A stretch of 64,000 nucleotides of DNA from Geodermatophilus arenarius (GTDB taxonomy: Bacteria; Actinomycetota; Actinomycetes; Mycobacteriales; Geodermatophilaceae). Location: the NCBI RefSeq assembly GCF_042654585.1, contig NZ_JBHSGR010000006.1:62001-126000 (forward strand), read 5' to 3'. The notes under the pieces are model-generated. The model ran no database searches. It was not told where the DNA came from and saw only the letters and a list, made by a program, of their open reading frames with translations. Shown here one piece after another: positions 34,049 to 42,342 of the stretch; position 1 is the first letter of the stretch; every line of letters starts with the position of its first letter. The translations under genes were made by a program, and so were the position numbers.

Positions 34049-35581
34049 ATGGCGGTCCTGGCTCCCGAGCGCACGGGCGCCGGGGACCCGCCGGACGACG
34101 TCCCCGCCCGTCCCGCGCGCCGCTGGCCGGCACCCCGGCCGCGGGTGGACCGCGTCCCGCCGCTGCCCGGCGACCGGCTGCTGTCGTGGGTCCTGGCCGC
34201 GGTGCTCGGCGTCGCGACGCTGGTCAGCCGGCTGGTCGGCATCAGCTACCCCGACACGCTGCTGTTCGACGAGGCCTACTACCCGCCCGAGGCGCACGAC
34301 CTGCTGGTCTGGGGCCACGAGTACAACCGCGGCTACACGTTCATCGTCCACCCGCCGCTGGGCAAGTGGCTGATCGCCGCCGGCGAGCAGGTGTTCGGCT
34401 ACACGAGCCTGGGCTGGCGGTTCCCCTCGGCGGTGGCAGGCGCGCTCGCCGTCGTCCTGCTCACCCGGCTGGCCCGGCGGCTGACCGGCTCCACGCTGCT
34501 CGGCCTGGTCGCCGGGCTGCTGCTGGCGCTGGACGGCTTCGCGTTCACCGTCTCCCGCATCGGCCTGCTCGACGTCTTCCTGCAGGTGCTCGTGCTGGCC
34601 GCGGTCGCCTGCCTGGTGGTCGACCGCGAGCGGGTGCGCGCCCGGGTCGCCGGTTCGCGGCCGGTCCCGGCCACCGGGTTCCGCCTCGGTCCGCGAGGCT
34701 GGCGGATCGCGGCCGGGTTCCTCTTCGGCTGCGCCTGCTCGGTGAAGTGGAGCGGCATCTGGTTCCTGGCGTTCTGCGCCGTGCTGTCGCTGTGGTGGGA
34801 CCGGCAGGCGTGGCGGGAGGCCGGGGTCCCGAGGCCGACGGCGACGGCGCTGCGCCGCGGCCTGCCCGGCGCGACCTGGGCGCTGGCCGCCGTCCCGGTG
34901 CTCACCTACGTCGCGAGCTTCGCCGGGTGGTTCCTCGGCGAGACGGCGCAGGGGCGCTGGTGGGCGCAGCGCAACCCGGAGACTGCGTTCCCGTGGATCC
35001 CCGACGTGCTGCGCTCCTGGTGGCACATGCACGCCGAGTGGTGGACCTTCCACAACGGCCTGTCCACGCCGCACCCGTGGGAGTCGGGCCCCTGGACCTG
35101 GCTGGTGAACGGCCGGCCGATCCTGCTGTGGAACCCGCAGGGCCTCACCGACGCCGCGGGCGACCAGGTGGTCCGCTACATCCTCATGGTCGGGACGCCG
35201 ACGCTGTGGCTGGCGTTCGCGCCAGCGCTGGCCTGGACGCTCTGGCGGGTCGTCGCCCGCCGCGACCCGGCCGCGCTGCTGGTCGCCGTCACGGTCGCCG
35301 CCGGCTGGGGCACCTGGTTCCTCAACCCCGAGCGCACGATGTTCGTCTTCTACATGGCGCCGGTGCTGCCGTTCTTCGTGCTGGCCGTGACCCTGGTGCT
35401 GCAGGACGTCCTCGGCCGCCCGGGCGCCCCGGAGTGGCGGCGCAGCGCCGGTCTGGCCGCGGTCAGCGGCTACGTCGCCGTGGTGGCCGGCACCTTCGTC
35501 TTCTTCTACCCGGTGCTCACCGGGCGCCCGCTGTCGCACGCCGACTGGCTGCTGCGGATGTGGTTCCCGTCGTGGTTCTGA
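34049..35581 (+). CDS. Protein O-mannosyltransferase (GT39/Pmt)
   Basis: A 510-residue polytopic enzyme that transfers mannose from polyprenyl-phosphate-mannose to Ser/Thr of exported proteins. The first extracytoplasmic loop has the catalytic acidic pair in LLFDEAYYPPEAHDLLVWG; the family blocks FIVHPPLGKWLIAAGE, RFPSAVAGAL and SRIGLLDVFLQ follow, with WHMHAEWWTFHNGL in a later loop. The ATG at 34049 has GAGG five bases upstream; a TACCCT -10 candidate at 34036-34041 would give an almost leaderless mRNA. Neighbour of rsmI as in mycobacteria (pmt). Confidence 0.93.
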   Translation: MAVLAPERTGAGDPPDDVPARPARRWPAPRPRVDRVPPLPGDRLLSWVLAAVLGVATLVSRLVGISYPDTLLFDEAYYPPEAHDLLVWGHEYNRGYTFIVHPPLGKWLIAAGEQVFGYTSLGWRFPSAVAGALAVVLLTRLARRLTGSTLLGLVAGLLLALDGFAFTVSRIGLLDVFLQVLVLAAVACLVVDRERVRARVAGSRPVPATGFRLGPRGWRIAAGFLFGCACSVKWSGIWFLAFCAVLSLWWDRQAWREAGVPRPTATALRRGLPGATWALAAVPVLTYVASFAGWFLGETAQGRWWAQRNPETAFPWIPDVLRSWWHMHAEWWTFHNGLSTPHPWESGPWTWLVNGRPILLWNPQGLTDAAGDQVVRYILMVGTPTLWLAFAPALAWTLWRVVARRDPAALLVAVTVAAGWGTWFLNPERTMFVFYMAPVLPFFVLAVTLVLQDVLGRPGAPEWRRSAGLAAVSGYVAVVAGTFVFFYPVLTGRPLSHADWLLRMWFPSWF

Positions 35582-35602
35582 GGTGCCCGCACCGCGACAG
35601 AT

Positions 35603-35619
35603 AGTTGGGGCGTACAACT
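35603..35619 (+). promoter_or_regulatory. Palindromic operator in front of the MarR-MFS genes
   Basis: agttg (35603-35607) and caact (35615-35619) are inverted half-sites seven bases apart, ending six bases before the GTG of the MarR gene. AGTTG/CAACT operators are common for MarR regulators that control a linked MFS pump, so autoregulation is likely. Its closeness to the start suggests a leaderless or very short leader mRNA. Confidence 0.55.
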
Positions 35620-35625
35620 GAACGC

Positions 35626-36072
35626 GTGAGCGCCCCGACCCTCGACGACCGGCTCGCCGACGTCGTCCTGCGGCTCGGCGTCCTCACCGACCCCGACGAC
35701 GGCCTGTCCCGCACCGCCGCGGCGGCGCTGTCGCGCCTCGAGCGCCGGGGCCCCACCCGGGTCACCGAGCCCGCCGCCGCCGAGGGCGTCACCCAGCCCT
35801 CGATGAGCGCCCTCGCCGCGCGCCCGGCCGCGCAGGGCCTGGTGCGCCGCGGCGGTGACCCCGCCGACGCACGGGTCGTCCTGCTCGGCCTCACCGCCGA
35901 GGGTGCCCACCGCCTGGCGCAGCGCCGTGCCCGGCGGGCCCGTCGCGTGGACGCCGCCCTGGCCGCCCTCTCCCCCGACGAGGTCCGCCGCGTCGCCGAC
36001 GCGCTGCCGGCCCTCGACCGTCTCGCCGGAGCACTGCGCCGGCACGAACCCACCCCGGAGGTGACCCGGTGA
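35626..36072 (+). CDS. MarR family transcriptional regulator
   Basis: A 148-residue winged-helix regulator. The DNA-binding part has TRVTEPAAAEGVTQPSMSAL, and the wing follows as RRGGDPADARVVLLGLTAEG. The C-terminal helices are for dimerisation. The GTG at 35626 is the first start after the operator; an upstream TTG at 35605 lies inside the operator itself. Its stop overlaps the start of the MFS transporter gene (GTGA), so the two form an operon, and the palindrome at 35603-35619 is the likely site of autorepression. Confidence 0.9.
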   Translation: MSAPTLDDRLADVVLRLGVLTDPDDGLSRTAAAALSRLERRGPTRVTEPAAAEGVTQPSMSALAARPAAQGLVRRGGDPADARVVLLGLTAEGAHRLAQRRARRARRVDAALAALSPDEVRRVADALPALDRLAGALRRHEPTPEVTR

Positions 36073-37358
36073 GCTCCGCCGCCGGATCCAGCACCTGGAG
36101 GCAGCCGAAGGCGGTCTACGCCGTCGCCTCCGCCTGCGTCGTGAGCTTCATGGGCATCGGCCTGGTCGACCCGATCCTGCCGGCGCTGTCCGAGCAGCTC
36201 GACGCGACGCCGAGCCAGGTCAGCCTGCTGTTCACCAGCTACCTGGTGGTGACCGCGGTGGCCATGCTCGGCACCGGCTGGGTGTCCAGCCGGATCGGCG
36301 CCAAGAGGACGCTGATCACCGGCCTCGCGATCATCGTGGTCTTCGCGGCCCTGGCCGGGCTGTCGGACTCCATCGACGGGATCGTCGGCTTCCGCGCCGG
36401 CTGGGGCCTGGGCAACGCCCTGTTCATCGCCACCTCGCTGGCGGTCATCGTCGCCTCGGCCACCGGCGGCTTCGCCGGCGCGATCGTGCTCTACGAGGCG
36501 GCGCTCGGCCTCGGCATCGCGGCCGGCCCGCTCGTCGGCGGGCTGCTCGGGAACGTGAGCTGGCGCGGTCCGTTCTTCGGCGTCGCCGTCCTCATGGCGG
36601 TCGCCCTGCTGGCCACCGTCGTGCTGCTCGACGAGACGCCGGGGCCCGCGCGGCGGACCCCGCTGTCCGCGCCGCTCAGGGCGCTGCGGCACCGCAGCCT
36701 GCTGACCATGAGCCTCACCGCGGTGCTCTACAACTGGGGCTTCTTCACGATGCTGGGCTACGCGCCCTACCCGATGGAGCTCGGCGCCATCGACCTGGGC
36801 AGGGTGTTCTTCGCCTGGGGCTCGCTCGTCGCGCTGTTCTCCGTGGTGGCCGCCCCCAGGCTGCAGGCCCGCTTCGGGACCGCCCCCTCGCTCTACGGCG
36901 CGCTGGGCTCCTTCGCCGTCCTGCTCCTGCTCATCGGCCTGTCCACCGACGTCCGCTGGGCGCTGATCACCTGCGTGATCGCCTCGGGCGCGGTCGTCGG
37001 CATCAACAACACACTGACCACCCAGGCGGTCATGCTCGTGGCGCCCGTGGAGCGGCCGGTCGCCTCGGCCGCCTACGGCTTCGTGCGGTTCATCGGCGGC
37101 GGGCTCGCCCCCTTCGTCGCCGGCGAGATGGTCGACGCCTGGGACATCCACGTGCCGTTCCTCGTCGGCGCGGGTGCCGTGGCCCTCGGCGTCGGCGTCC
37201 TGGCCACCGGCCACCGGATGCTGGCCGCCGCCGACGCCGGCCCGGTCGGGGACGCGCACGGCCCGGTCGACGACGTCGCCGGCGAGCTGGCCGACGAGTT
37301 CGGCGGCGCCCCGGCCGCGGTCGAACGCGAGGTCACCGCGGAGCGGGCCCGCGCCTGA
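36069..37358 (+). CDS. MFS drug/metabolite efflux transporter
   Basis: A 429-residue protein with 12 helices. Motif A-like GTGWVSSRIGAKRTLITGLA is between helices two and three, and GLVDPILPALSEQL after helix one is typical of drug-exporting MFS members. The C-terminal 45 residues are an acidic, Ala-rich cytosolic tail. GTG start overlaps the MarR stop. Expected to export a toxic compound sensed by the MarR protein; substrate unknown. Confidence 0.92.
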   Translation: MSSAAGSSTWRQPKAVYAVASACVVSFMGIGLVDPILPALSEQLDATPSQVSLLFTSYLVVTAVAMLGTGWVSSRIGAKRTLITGLAIIVVFAALAGLSDSIDGIVGFRAGWGLGNALFIATSLAVIVASATGGFAGAIVLYEAALGLGIAAGPLVGGLLGNVSWRGPFFGVAVLMAVALLATVVLLDETPGPARRTPLSAPLRALRHRSLLTMSLTAVLYNWGFFTMLGYAPYPMELGAIDLGRVFFAWGSLVALFSVVAAPRLQARFGTAPSLYGALGSFAVLLLLIGLSTDVRWALITCVIASGAVVGINNTLTTQAVMLVAPVERPVASAAYGFVRFIGGGLAPFVAGEMVDAWDIHVPFLVGAGAVALGVGVLATGHRMLAAADAGPVGDAHGPVDDVAGELADEFGGAPAAVEREVTAERARA

Positions 37359-37379
37359 GCGCCCCGGCGTCCGTGCGCG

Positions 37380-37409
37380 TTGACACGTGCAGGTAGATGC
37401 CTGCACGAT
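37380..37409 (+). promoter_or_regulatory. Promoter with embedded operator of the ArsR-SRPBCC gene
   Basis: A perfect -35 box TTGACA (37380-37385) is followed 18 bases later by CACGAT (37404-37409). Between and over them lies a perfect inverted repeat, cgtgcagg (37386-37393) and cctgcacg (37400-37407), with a 6-base spacer. The GTG start at 37417 is where transcription should begin, so the mRNA is probably leaderless. Binding of the ArsR domain here would block the promoter. Confidence 0.65.
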
Positions 37410-37416
37410 CGGCGGC

Positions 37417-38211
37417 GTGCAGCCCGGAGGCGAGGACGCCGTCTTCAAGGCGCTGGCCGACCGCACCCGGCGACTCCTGCTGGACCGCCTGCGGGAGCGT
37501 GACGGGCAGACGCTCGGCGAGCTGTGCGCGGGCACCGGCATGGCGCGCCAGTCGGCCACGCAGCACCTCGACGTCCTCGTCTCCGCGGGGCTGGTCACCG
37601 CCGTCCGCCGCGGCCGGGAGCGGCTGCACTTCCTCAACCCGGTCCCGATCGCCGAGATCGAGCGGCGGTGGATCGCGGCTTTCGACCGGCCGCGCCTGCA
37701 GGCGCTGTCCGCCATCCGCACCGCAGCAGAGGAGCACGCCATGAGCGAGCGGGTCCCCACCTACGTCTACGTCACGTACGTCCGCGCCTCGGCCGCGCAG
37801 GTCTGGCGCGCCCTGACCGACGCCGACCTCACGGCCCGCTTCTGGGGCCACGCGAACGTCTCGGACTGGCAGCCCGGCTCGCGCTGGGAGCACCGGCGCA
37901 CCGACGGATCGGGGATCGCCGACGCCGGCGGCCGGGTGCTCGAGACCGATCCCCCGCGGCGCCTGGTGATGACCTTCGGGGAGGCCGACGGGGTGGAGCC
38001 GCCGGGCGGGGACTCGGTCGTGACGTTCCTCGTCGAGGAGCACGGCGGCATCGTCCGGCTGACGGTGACGCACGAGAACCTCGCCGGGGAGACCGAGCTG
38101 GGCCAGGTCTCCCAGGGCTGGCCGGCCGTGTGCGCCAACCTCAAGTCGCTGCTGGAGACCGGCGAGGTGCTGCCCGAGGCGCCGTGGGAGATGGCGCCGA
38201 CGCCCGCCTGA
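37417..38211 (+). CDS. Fused ArsR-type repressor and SRPBCC (AHSA1-like) domain protein
   Basis: A 264-residue two-domain protein. Residues 1-95 are an ArsR winged helix (DAVFKALADRTRRLLLDRL, MARQSATQHLDVLVSAGLV, VRRGRERLHFLNPVPI). Residues about 110-260 are an SRPBCC/AHSA1 domain (VPTYVYVTYVRASAAQVWRA, LTDADLTARFWGHANVSDWQ, GWPAVCANLKSLLETGE). ArsR genes and AHSA1 genes are often adjacent; here they are one open frame, with AEEHAMSERV at the joint marking where the second gene would start. The SRPBCC domain may bind a hydrophobic ligand that sets repressor activity. A leaderless mRNA is likely. Confidence 0.88.
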   Translation: MQPGGEDAVFKALADRTRRLLLDRLRERDGQTLGELCAGTGMARQSATQHLDVLVSAGLVTAVRRGRERLHFLNPVPIAEIERRWIAAFDRPRLQALSAIRTAAEEHAMSERVPTYVYVTYVRASAAQVWRALTDADLTARFWGHANVSDWQPGSRWEHRRTDGSGIADAGGRVLETDPPRRLVMTFGEADGVEPPGGDSVVTFLVEEHGGIVRLTVTHENLAGETELGQVSQGWPAVCANLKSLLETGEVLPEAPWEMAPTPA

Positions 38212-38237
38212 CCGTCGTCCGGGTCCCGGAACGGCGG

Positions 38238-38267
38238 ACGCCGCCGGGGCGGGTGCCCCGACGGCGT
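38238..38267 (+). terminator. Terminator hairpin after the ArsR-SRPBCC gene
   Basis: Arms 38238-38250 and 38255-38267 pair over 13 positions with one mismatch and a gggt loop, 26 bases after the stop and before the convergent tRNA-Ala gene. Confidence 0.65.
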
Positions 38268-38287
38268 CGGCGGTGGTGCGGTCTGGG

Positions 38288-38361
38288 TGGAGCTGAGGGG
38301 ATTTGAACCCCTGACCCCCTCGATGCGAACGAGGTGCGCTACCGGACTGCGCTACAGCCCC
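38288..38361 (-). tRNA. tRNA-Ala (anticodon CGC)
   Basis: On the minus strand the acceptor stem GGGGCTG pairs with CAGCTCC (one G-U), followed by discriminator A. The anticodon stem CCTCG/CGAGG encloses loop TTCGCAT, anticodon CGC, reading the GCG codon. The T-arm has GGTTCAAATCC. CCA is not encoded. Length 74 bases. Confidence 0.96.
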
Positions 38362-38434
38362 TGACTGCGGGCCCAAGACTACCGCCCGCGACCCCGGGCG
38401 CCACCAGCGGGGTGGCACCCGGGGGGTCGGCGCC

Positions 38435-39145
38435 TCAGCCGTTGACCACGCGCGGCTGGTACAGGTCGATGTCGGCGAAGCCGATGTCGTCGTCGTCCAG
38501 GCCGACGACGGCGCTGTCCTGCCAGCCGGCCGGCACCGGGCGGGCGGCCACCACGCGGGCCGGGCGCAGCGGGTGCACCGGCGCGAGCGGCAGGCTCGGG
38601 TGCGGCAGGCCGACCGTCGGGTGCAGCGGCTCGTCGGCCAGCACCGGCTCGGCGACCAGCGGCTCGACCACCCGGGGCGCCGGCTTCGGCGCGGGCCGGG
38701 GGGCCGGCCGCGCGGCCGAGCGGGCGGCGGTGCGCGCGGCCCGGCGGGCGGCGGCCCGCTCCCGGCGCACGGTGGCGCGCAGCACCACGAGGTAGCCGAC
38801 CAGCGCGACGTCGAGCACCCCCTGGGCCACCCACAGCCACGGGGTGAGGGTCAGCGCGCCGACCAGCGCCAGCAGCGTCAGCGCCAGCAGCCCGGCCAGC
38901 GTGCGCCGCCGCACGGCGTGCACGTCGATCCGCAGCTCGCCGGTCTGCCGCAGCAGGTCGCGGTCCACCGCGACCCGCTCGGTCTCCGCCGAGCGGACCG
39001 GGTCACCCACGCGCCGGCGCTGCAGCGTCCGGCCCCGGGTGACCTCCGCGCGCGTCGCCGAGGAGTCGCCGCGGGTCACCACCATCGGCACCAGCACGAC
39101 GAACCACAGCACGACCAGCGCGGCGAGAAGCACGCCTGACCCCAT
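38435..39145 (-). CDS. glpR: Divisome membrane protein SepX/GlpR
   Basis: A 236-residue protein with an N-terminal helix (SGVLLAALVVLWFVVLVPMVV), a basic cytosolic stretch with RRRTLAGLL, then a helical pair (LAGLLALTLLALVGALTLTP, WLWVAQGVLDVALVGYLVVL), an Ala/Arg/Pro-rich linker and a conserved acidic end (DDDDIGFADIDLYQPRVVNG). This layout, and the place beside the gephyrin-like gene and rimJ-like gene, match SepX of Streptomyces and GlpR of Corynebacterium, the membrane partner of Glp in cell division. The ATG at 39145 is chosen; a GTG four codons upstream is also possible. Confidence 0.82.
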   Translation of the reverse strand: MGSGVLLAALVVLWFVVLVPMVVTRGDSSATRAEVTRGRTLQRRRVGDPVRSAETERVAVDRDLLRQTGELRIDVHAVRRRTLAGLLALTLLALVGALTLTPWLWVAQGVLDVALVGYLVVLRATVRRERAAARRAARTAARSAARPAPRPAPKPAPRVVEPLVAEPVLADEPLHPTVGLPHPSLPLAPVHPLRPARVVAARPVPAGWQDSAVVGLDDDDIGFADIDLYQPRVVNG

Positions 39146-39322
39146 CGAGAACACCACCCGTCACACGAGTCACTTGCCGCGGCAGGTTATGCACGCGAAT
39201 CCCCAGCTAGAGGGAGGTTCCTGGGCGTGTCGCGCGAGTGGTCGTGTGACGGAAGGGATTCGCCAAGCGGCGCGTCGATTCGTAGTCGACTGCTCACGAA
39301 GCGTGAATGGAATGTCGACGCG

Positions 39323-39940
39323 TCAGCGAGGTGAGCGAGAGGCCCAGAGCCCGAGCACGCCCTGCGGCACGTCCTCGACCAGCAGCGCGTACGCGAGGTG
39401 GTCGCGCCAGTCGCCGTCGATGTCGAGGTACCGGCGCAGCAGCCCCTCCCGGCGGAACCCCAGCCGCTCGACCAGCCGCTGGCTCGGCCCGTTCTCCGGG
39501 CGGATGTCGGCCTGCAGCCGGTGCAGCCCGCCGGGGCCGAACGCGTGGTCGCAGACCAGCGCCACGGCGAGCGAGGCCATGCCCCGCCCGGCCACCTCCC
39601 GGTCGATCCAGTAGCCCAGCGACCCCGACCGCAGCGCGCCGCGCACGACGTTGTCCACCGTGACCTGCCCGGCCAGCCGCCCGTCCACCCGGACGGCGAA
39701 CGGCATCGCCGCCCCGGCCCGGGCGCGGTGGGCGACCGAGCGGCGCATCGCGCGGTAGGCCGCCGGGGTGTGCCGCACCGACCAGGCCACCCCCGCCGAG
39801 GGCTCCCAGGGCCGCAGCCAGGACTCGTTGGCCAGCCGCAGCCGGCTCCACTCGGCGGCGTCGCCGCGGCGGAGCGGGTGGAGCTCGACCGGGCCGTGGA
39901 CGAGGCGGGCGGGCCAGCCCGGGTGCTGCGCCGGGTCCAG
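39323..39940 (-). CDS. RimJ/RimL-type GNAT N-acetyltransferase
   Basis: A GNAT protein of about 205 residues. The frame reads GPVELHPLRRGDAAEWSRLR, NESWLRPWEP, then RAGAAMPFAVRVDGRLAGQV, SLGYWIDREVAGRGMASLAV (acetyl-CoA loop) and NGPSQRLVERLGFRREGLLR: a complete RimJ family domain. The only canonical in-frame start, GTG at 39790, would delete the first 50 residues of this domain. An in-frame CTG at 39940, one base after the glp stop, is the likely start, with the frame closed by TGA further upstream. It may acetylate a protein N-terminus; it sits between glp and glpR. Confidence 0.8.
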   Translation of the reverse strand: MDPAQHPGWPARLVHGPVELHPLRRGDAAEWSRLRLANESWLRPWEPSAGVAWSVRHTPAAYRAMRRSVAHRARAGAAMPFAVRVDGRLAGQVTVDNVVRGALRSGSLGYWIDREVAGRGMASLAVALVCDHAFGPGGLHRLQADIRPENGPSQRLVERLGFRREGLLRRYLDIDGDWRDHLAYALLVEDVPQGVLGLWASRSPR

Positions 39941-39941
39941 C

Positions 39942-41336
39942 TCAGCCGCCCAGCAGCAGCGGCATGACCGTCACGAGCCCGCCCTCGGCGACCTCGGTGA
40001 CGTCCTCGTCGACGACGACGAGGCAGTTGGCCCGCGCCATCCGGGCGAGCATCGCCTCGTCGCCGTCGCCGAGCGGCTCGACGACGTAGCCGCCGTCGGG
40101 GTGGCGCATCACCTGGCCGTGCAGGTACTGCCGGTAGCCCAGCAGCGAGACCAGCCGCTCGGCCGAGATCGCCTGCACGGTGCGGCGGAACAGCTGCCGC
40201 TTGCCCAGCATCGAGCGGATCGCCGGGCGCACGAAGACCTCGAAGGACACCAGCGCGGCCACCGGCTCGCCGGGCACGCAGATGACCGGGACCTCGTCCC
40301 GGCCCAGCCGGCCGAAGCCCTGCACCGGTCCCGGGTGCATCGTCACCTGACGGAAGCGCATCGGGCCCAGCTCCGCGAGGACCTCCTGCACCAGGTCGCC
40401 CTCGGCGGCGAAGGTGCCGGCGATGAGCACCAGGTCGCTGCGCAGCAGCTGGCTCTCGAGCACCTCGGTCAGCCGGCGCCGGTCGGTGGGCAGGATCCCC
40501 CAGCGGTAGGCGGCCGCCCCGGCGTCGCGGGCGGCCGCGGCCAGGGCGTAGGTGTTGACGTCGACCACCTGACCGGGCGTGGGCTGGGCGGTGATGTCGA
40601 CCAGCTCGCTGCCGGCGGACAGGACGGCGACCCGCGGCCGGGGCCGGACCTGCACCCGGTCGCGCCCGACGGCGGCGAGCAGGCTGATCTGCGCCGGGCC
40701 GATCGGTGTGCCGGTGCGGACGGCGACGGTGCCGGGCGAGACGTCGTCGCCGGCCCGCCGGACGTAGCTGCCGGCCTCGGGCGCGCCGTGCACCTGCACC
40801 CGGACCAGCCCGCCGTCGGTCCACACGGCCGGGACGACGACGTCGGCACCGGTGGGCAGCATCGCGCCGACGCCCACCTTCTGCGCCAGCCCCGGCGCGA
40901 GCGCGGTCGGGCCCGCGGCGCCGGCGACGGTCTCCCCCACCACGGCCAGCTCCACCGGCACGTCCGGGGTGGCCGCGGCGACGTCCTCGGCCCGGACGGC
41001 GTAGCCGTCGAGCGCGGCCTGGTCGAAGGCGGGCAGCGCGCGGGCGCTGACCACCTCCTCGGCGCAGAGCAGGCCCTGGGCGTCGAGGACGGCCAGCTCG
41101 ATCGGCTCCGGCTGCGGCACCGCGGCGAGGATCTCGTCCAGGTGCGTCTCGACGGTGCGCAGCGCCGGCGTCTCGGGCTCGGCGGCCGCCGGCGGGGCCG
41201 GGAGCGCCGCGTCGGGGCCGATCGCGGCGGTGGTGTGCACCGGCAACCGCGAGGACGTCGGCGGGTCGAGGGTGGCCCCGCTGCGGAGGTCCAGCGCCGT
41301 GGTGTCCCGCGCCCCGGGCGTGCCGTTCTCGCTCAT
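39942..41336 (-). CDS. glp: Gephyrin-like molybdotransferase-fold divisome protein Glp (MoeA-like)
   Basis: A 464-residue MoeA-fold protein. Residues about 1-60 are an Ala/Pro-rich extension. PAFDQAALDGYAVRAEDVA is the domain I motif; PTGADVVVPAVWTD and DDVSPGTVAVRTGTPIGPAQ belong to domain II. The catalytic loop of true MoeA (S-G-G-x-S-x-G-x2-D) is replaced by AGTFAAEGDLV, and LPGNP becomes VPGEP, so molybdate insertion activity is doubtful. In Corynebacterium the related Glp binds FtsZ and the membrane receptor GlpR. The gene is next to galU and near glpR, as in mycobacteria. Confidence 0.85.
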   Translation of the reverse strand: MSENGTPGARDTTALDLRSGATLDPPTSSRLPVHTTAAIGPDAALPAPPAAAEPETPALRTVETHLDEILAAVPQPEPIELAVLDAQGLLCAEEVVSARALPAFDQAALDGYAVRAEDVAAATPDVPVELAVVGETVAGAAGPTALAPGLAQKVGVGAMLPTGADVVVPAVWTDGGLVRVQVHGAPEAGSYVRRAGDDVSPGTVAVRTGTPIGPAQISLLAAVGRDRVQVRPRPRVAVLSAGSELVDITAQPTPGQVVDVNTYALAAAARDAGAAAYRWGILPTDRRRLTEVLESQLLRSDLVLIAGTFAAEGDLVQEVLAELGPMRFRQVTMHPGPVQGFGRLGRDEVPVICVPGEPVAALVSFEVFVRPAIRSMLGKRQLFRRTVQAISAERLVSLLGYRQYLHGQVMRHPDGGYVVEPLGDGDEAMLARMARANCLVVVDEDVTEVAEGGLVTVMPLLLGG

Positions 41337-41367
41337 CGCTGTGATCGTCCCCCCTGCGGGGAGCGGG

Positions 41368-42285
41368 TCAGGCCTGCGACGCGCCCTCGGCGGGCAGGTC
41401 GGCGACGAACTCGGTCAGCCAGGAGCGCAGCGCGGGGCCGAGGTCCTCGCGCTCGGCGGCCAGCCGGATGACCGCCTTGAGGTAGTCGAGCTTGTCGCCG
41501 GTGTCGTAGCGGCGGCCGTCAAAGACCACGCCGTGCAGCGGCTCGCCGCGCTCGACCAGCGTGGCCAGCGCGTCGGTCAGCTGGATCTCCCCGCCGCGGC
41601 CGGGCGCGGTCTCGCGCAGCACCTCGAACACCTCGGGGGCGAGCACGTAGCGGCCGATGATCGCCAGGCTGCTCGGCGCCTCGTCGACCGGCGGCTTCTC
41701 CACCAGGCCGGTCACCGTCACCACGCCGTCGGACGAGCCCGGCTCGACCGCGACCGCGCCGTACTTGTCGATGTTCTCCCGGCCGACGTCGAGCAGGGCG
41801 ATCACCGAGCCGCCGTGCTCGGCCTGGACGGCGAGCATCTGCTCGAGCAGGTGGTCGCGGGCGTCGATCAGGTCGTCGCCGAGCAGGACGGCGAAGGGCT
41901 CGTCGCCGACGAAGGCGGCCGCCTGGAGCACCGCGTGGCCCAGCCCGCGCGCCTCGCCCTGCCGGACGAAGTGCACCTGGGCGACCTCGGTGGACTCGTG
42001 GACGGCGGCCAGCCGGTCGGCGTCGCCCTTCTTCTCCAGCGCGGTCTCGAGCTCGGGGGTGCGGTCGAAGAAGTCCTCGATCGCCGCCTTGTTGCGGCCG
42101 GTGACCATGAGCACCTCGGCGAGGCCGGCCCGGGCGGCCTCCTCGACGATGTACTGCAGCGCCGGCCGGTCAACGACGGGCAGCAGCTCCTTGGGCACCG
42201 CCTTGGTGGCGGGGAGGAACCTGGTCCCCATCCCCGCGACGGGGATGACGGCCTTGCGCGCCGGACGCGGCGTCGGGGTCGACAT
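41368..42285 (-). CDS. galU: UTP-glucose-1-phosphate uridylyltransferase
   Basis: A 305-residue nucleotidyltransferase that makes UDP-glucose from UTP and glucose 1-phosphate. AVIPVAGMGTRFLPATKAVP and KELLPVVDRPALQYIVEEAA hold the nucleotide-binding loop and catalytic Lys; GEIQLTDALATLVERGEPLH and RYDTGDKLDYLKAVI are family blocks. ATG start at 42285 with a weak ribosome-binding site. Upstream of glp, 31 bases from its start, so likely co-transcribed; divergent from the 5-FCL gene. Its product could feed the polysaccharide locus in this window. Confidence 0.96.
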   Translation of the reverse strand: MSTPTPRPARKAVIPVAGMGTRFLPATKAVPKELLPVVDRPALQYIVEEAARAGLAEVLMVTGRNKAAIEDFFDRTPELETALEKKGDADRLAAVHESTEVAQVHFVRQGEARGLGHAVLQAAAFVGDEPFAVLLGDDLIDARDHLLEQMLAVQAEHGGSVIALLDVGRENIDKYGAVAVEPGSSDGVVTVTGLVEKPPVDEAPSSLAIIGRYVLAPEVFEVLRETAPGRGGEIQLTDALATLVERGEPLHGVVFDGRRYDTGDKLDYLKAVIRLAAEREDLGPALRSWLTEFVADLPAEGASQA

Positions 42286-42330
42286 GGGGTGGGAGCCTAT
42301 CCAGCCGGCCGCGGCCCGGTCCCCCGCCTC

Positions 42331-42336
42331 TAACCT
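42331..42336 (+). promoter_or_regulatory. -10 element giving a leaderless 5-FCL mRNA
   Basis: TAACCT (TAnnnT) ends six bases before the GTG at 42343, so transcription should start at or next to the start codon. There is no Shine-Dalgarno sequence in between. Leaderless mRNAs of this form are common in Actinobacteria. Confidence 0.5.
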
Positions 42337-42342
42337 TCGCGG

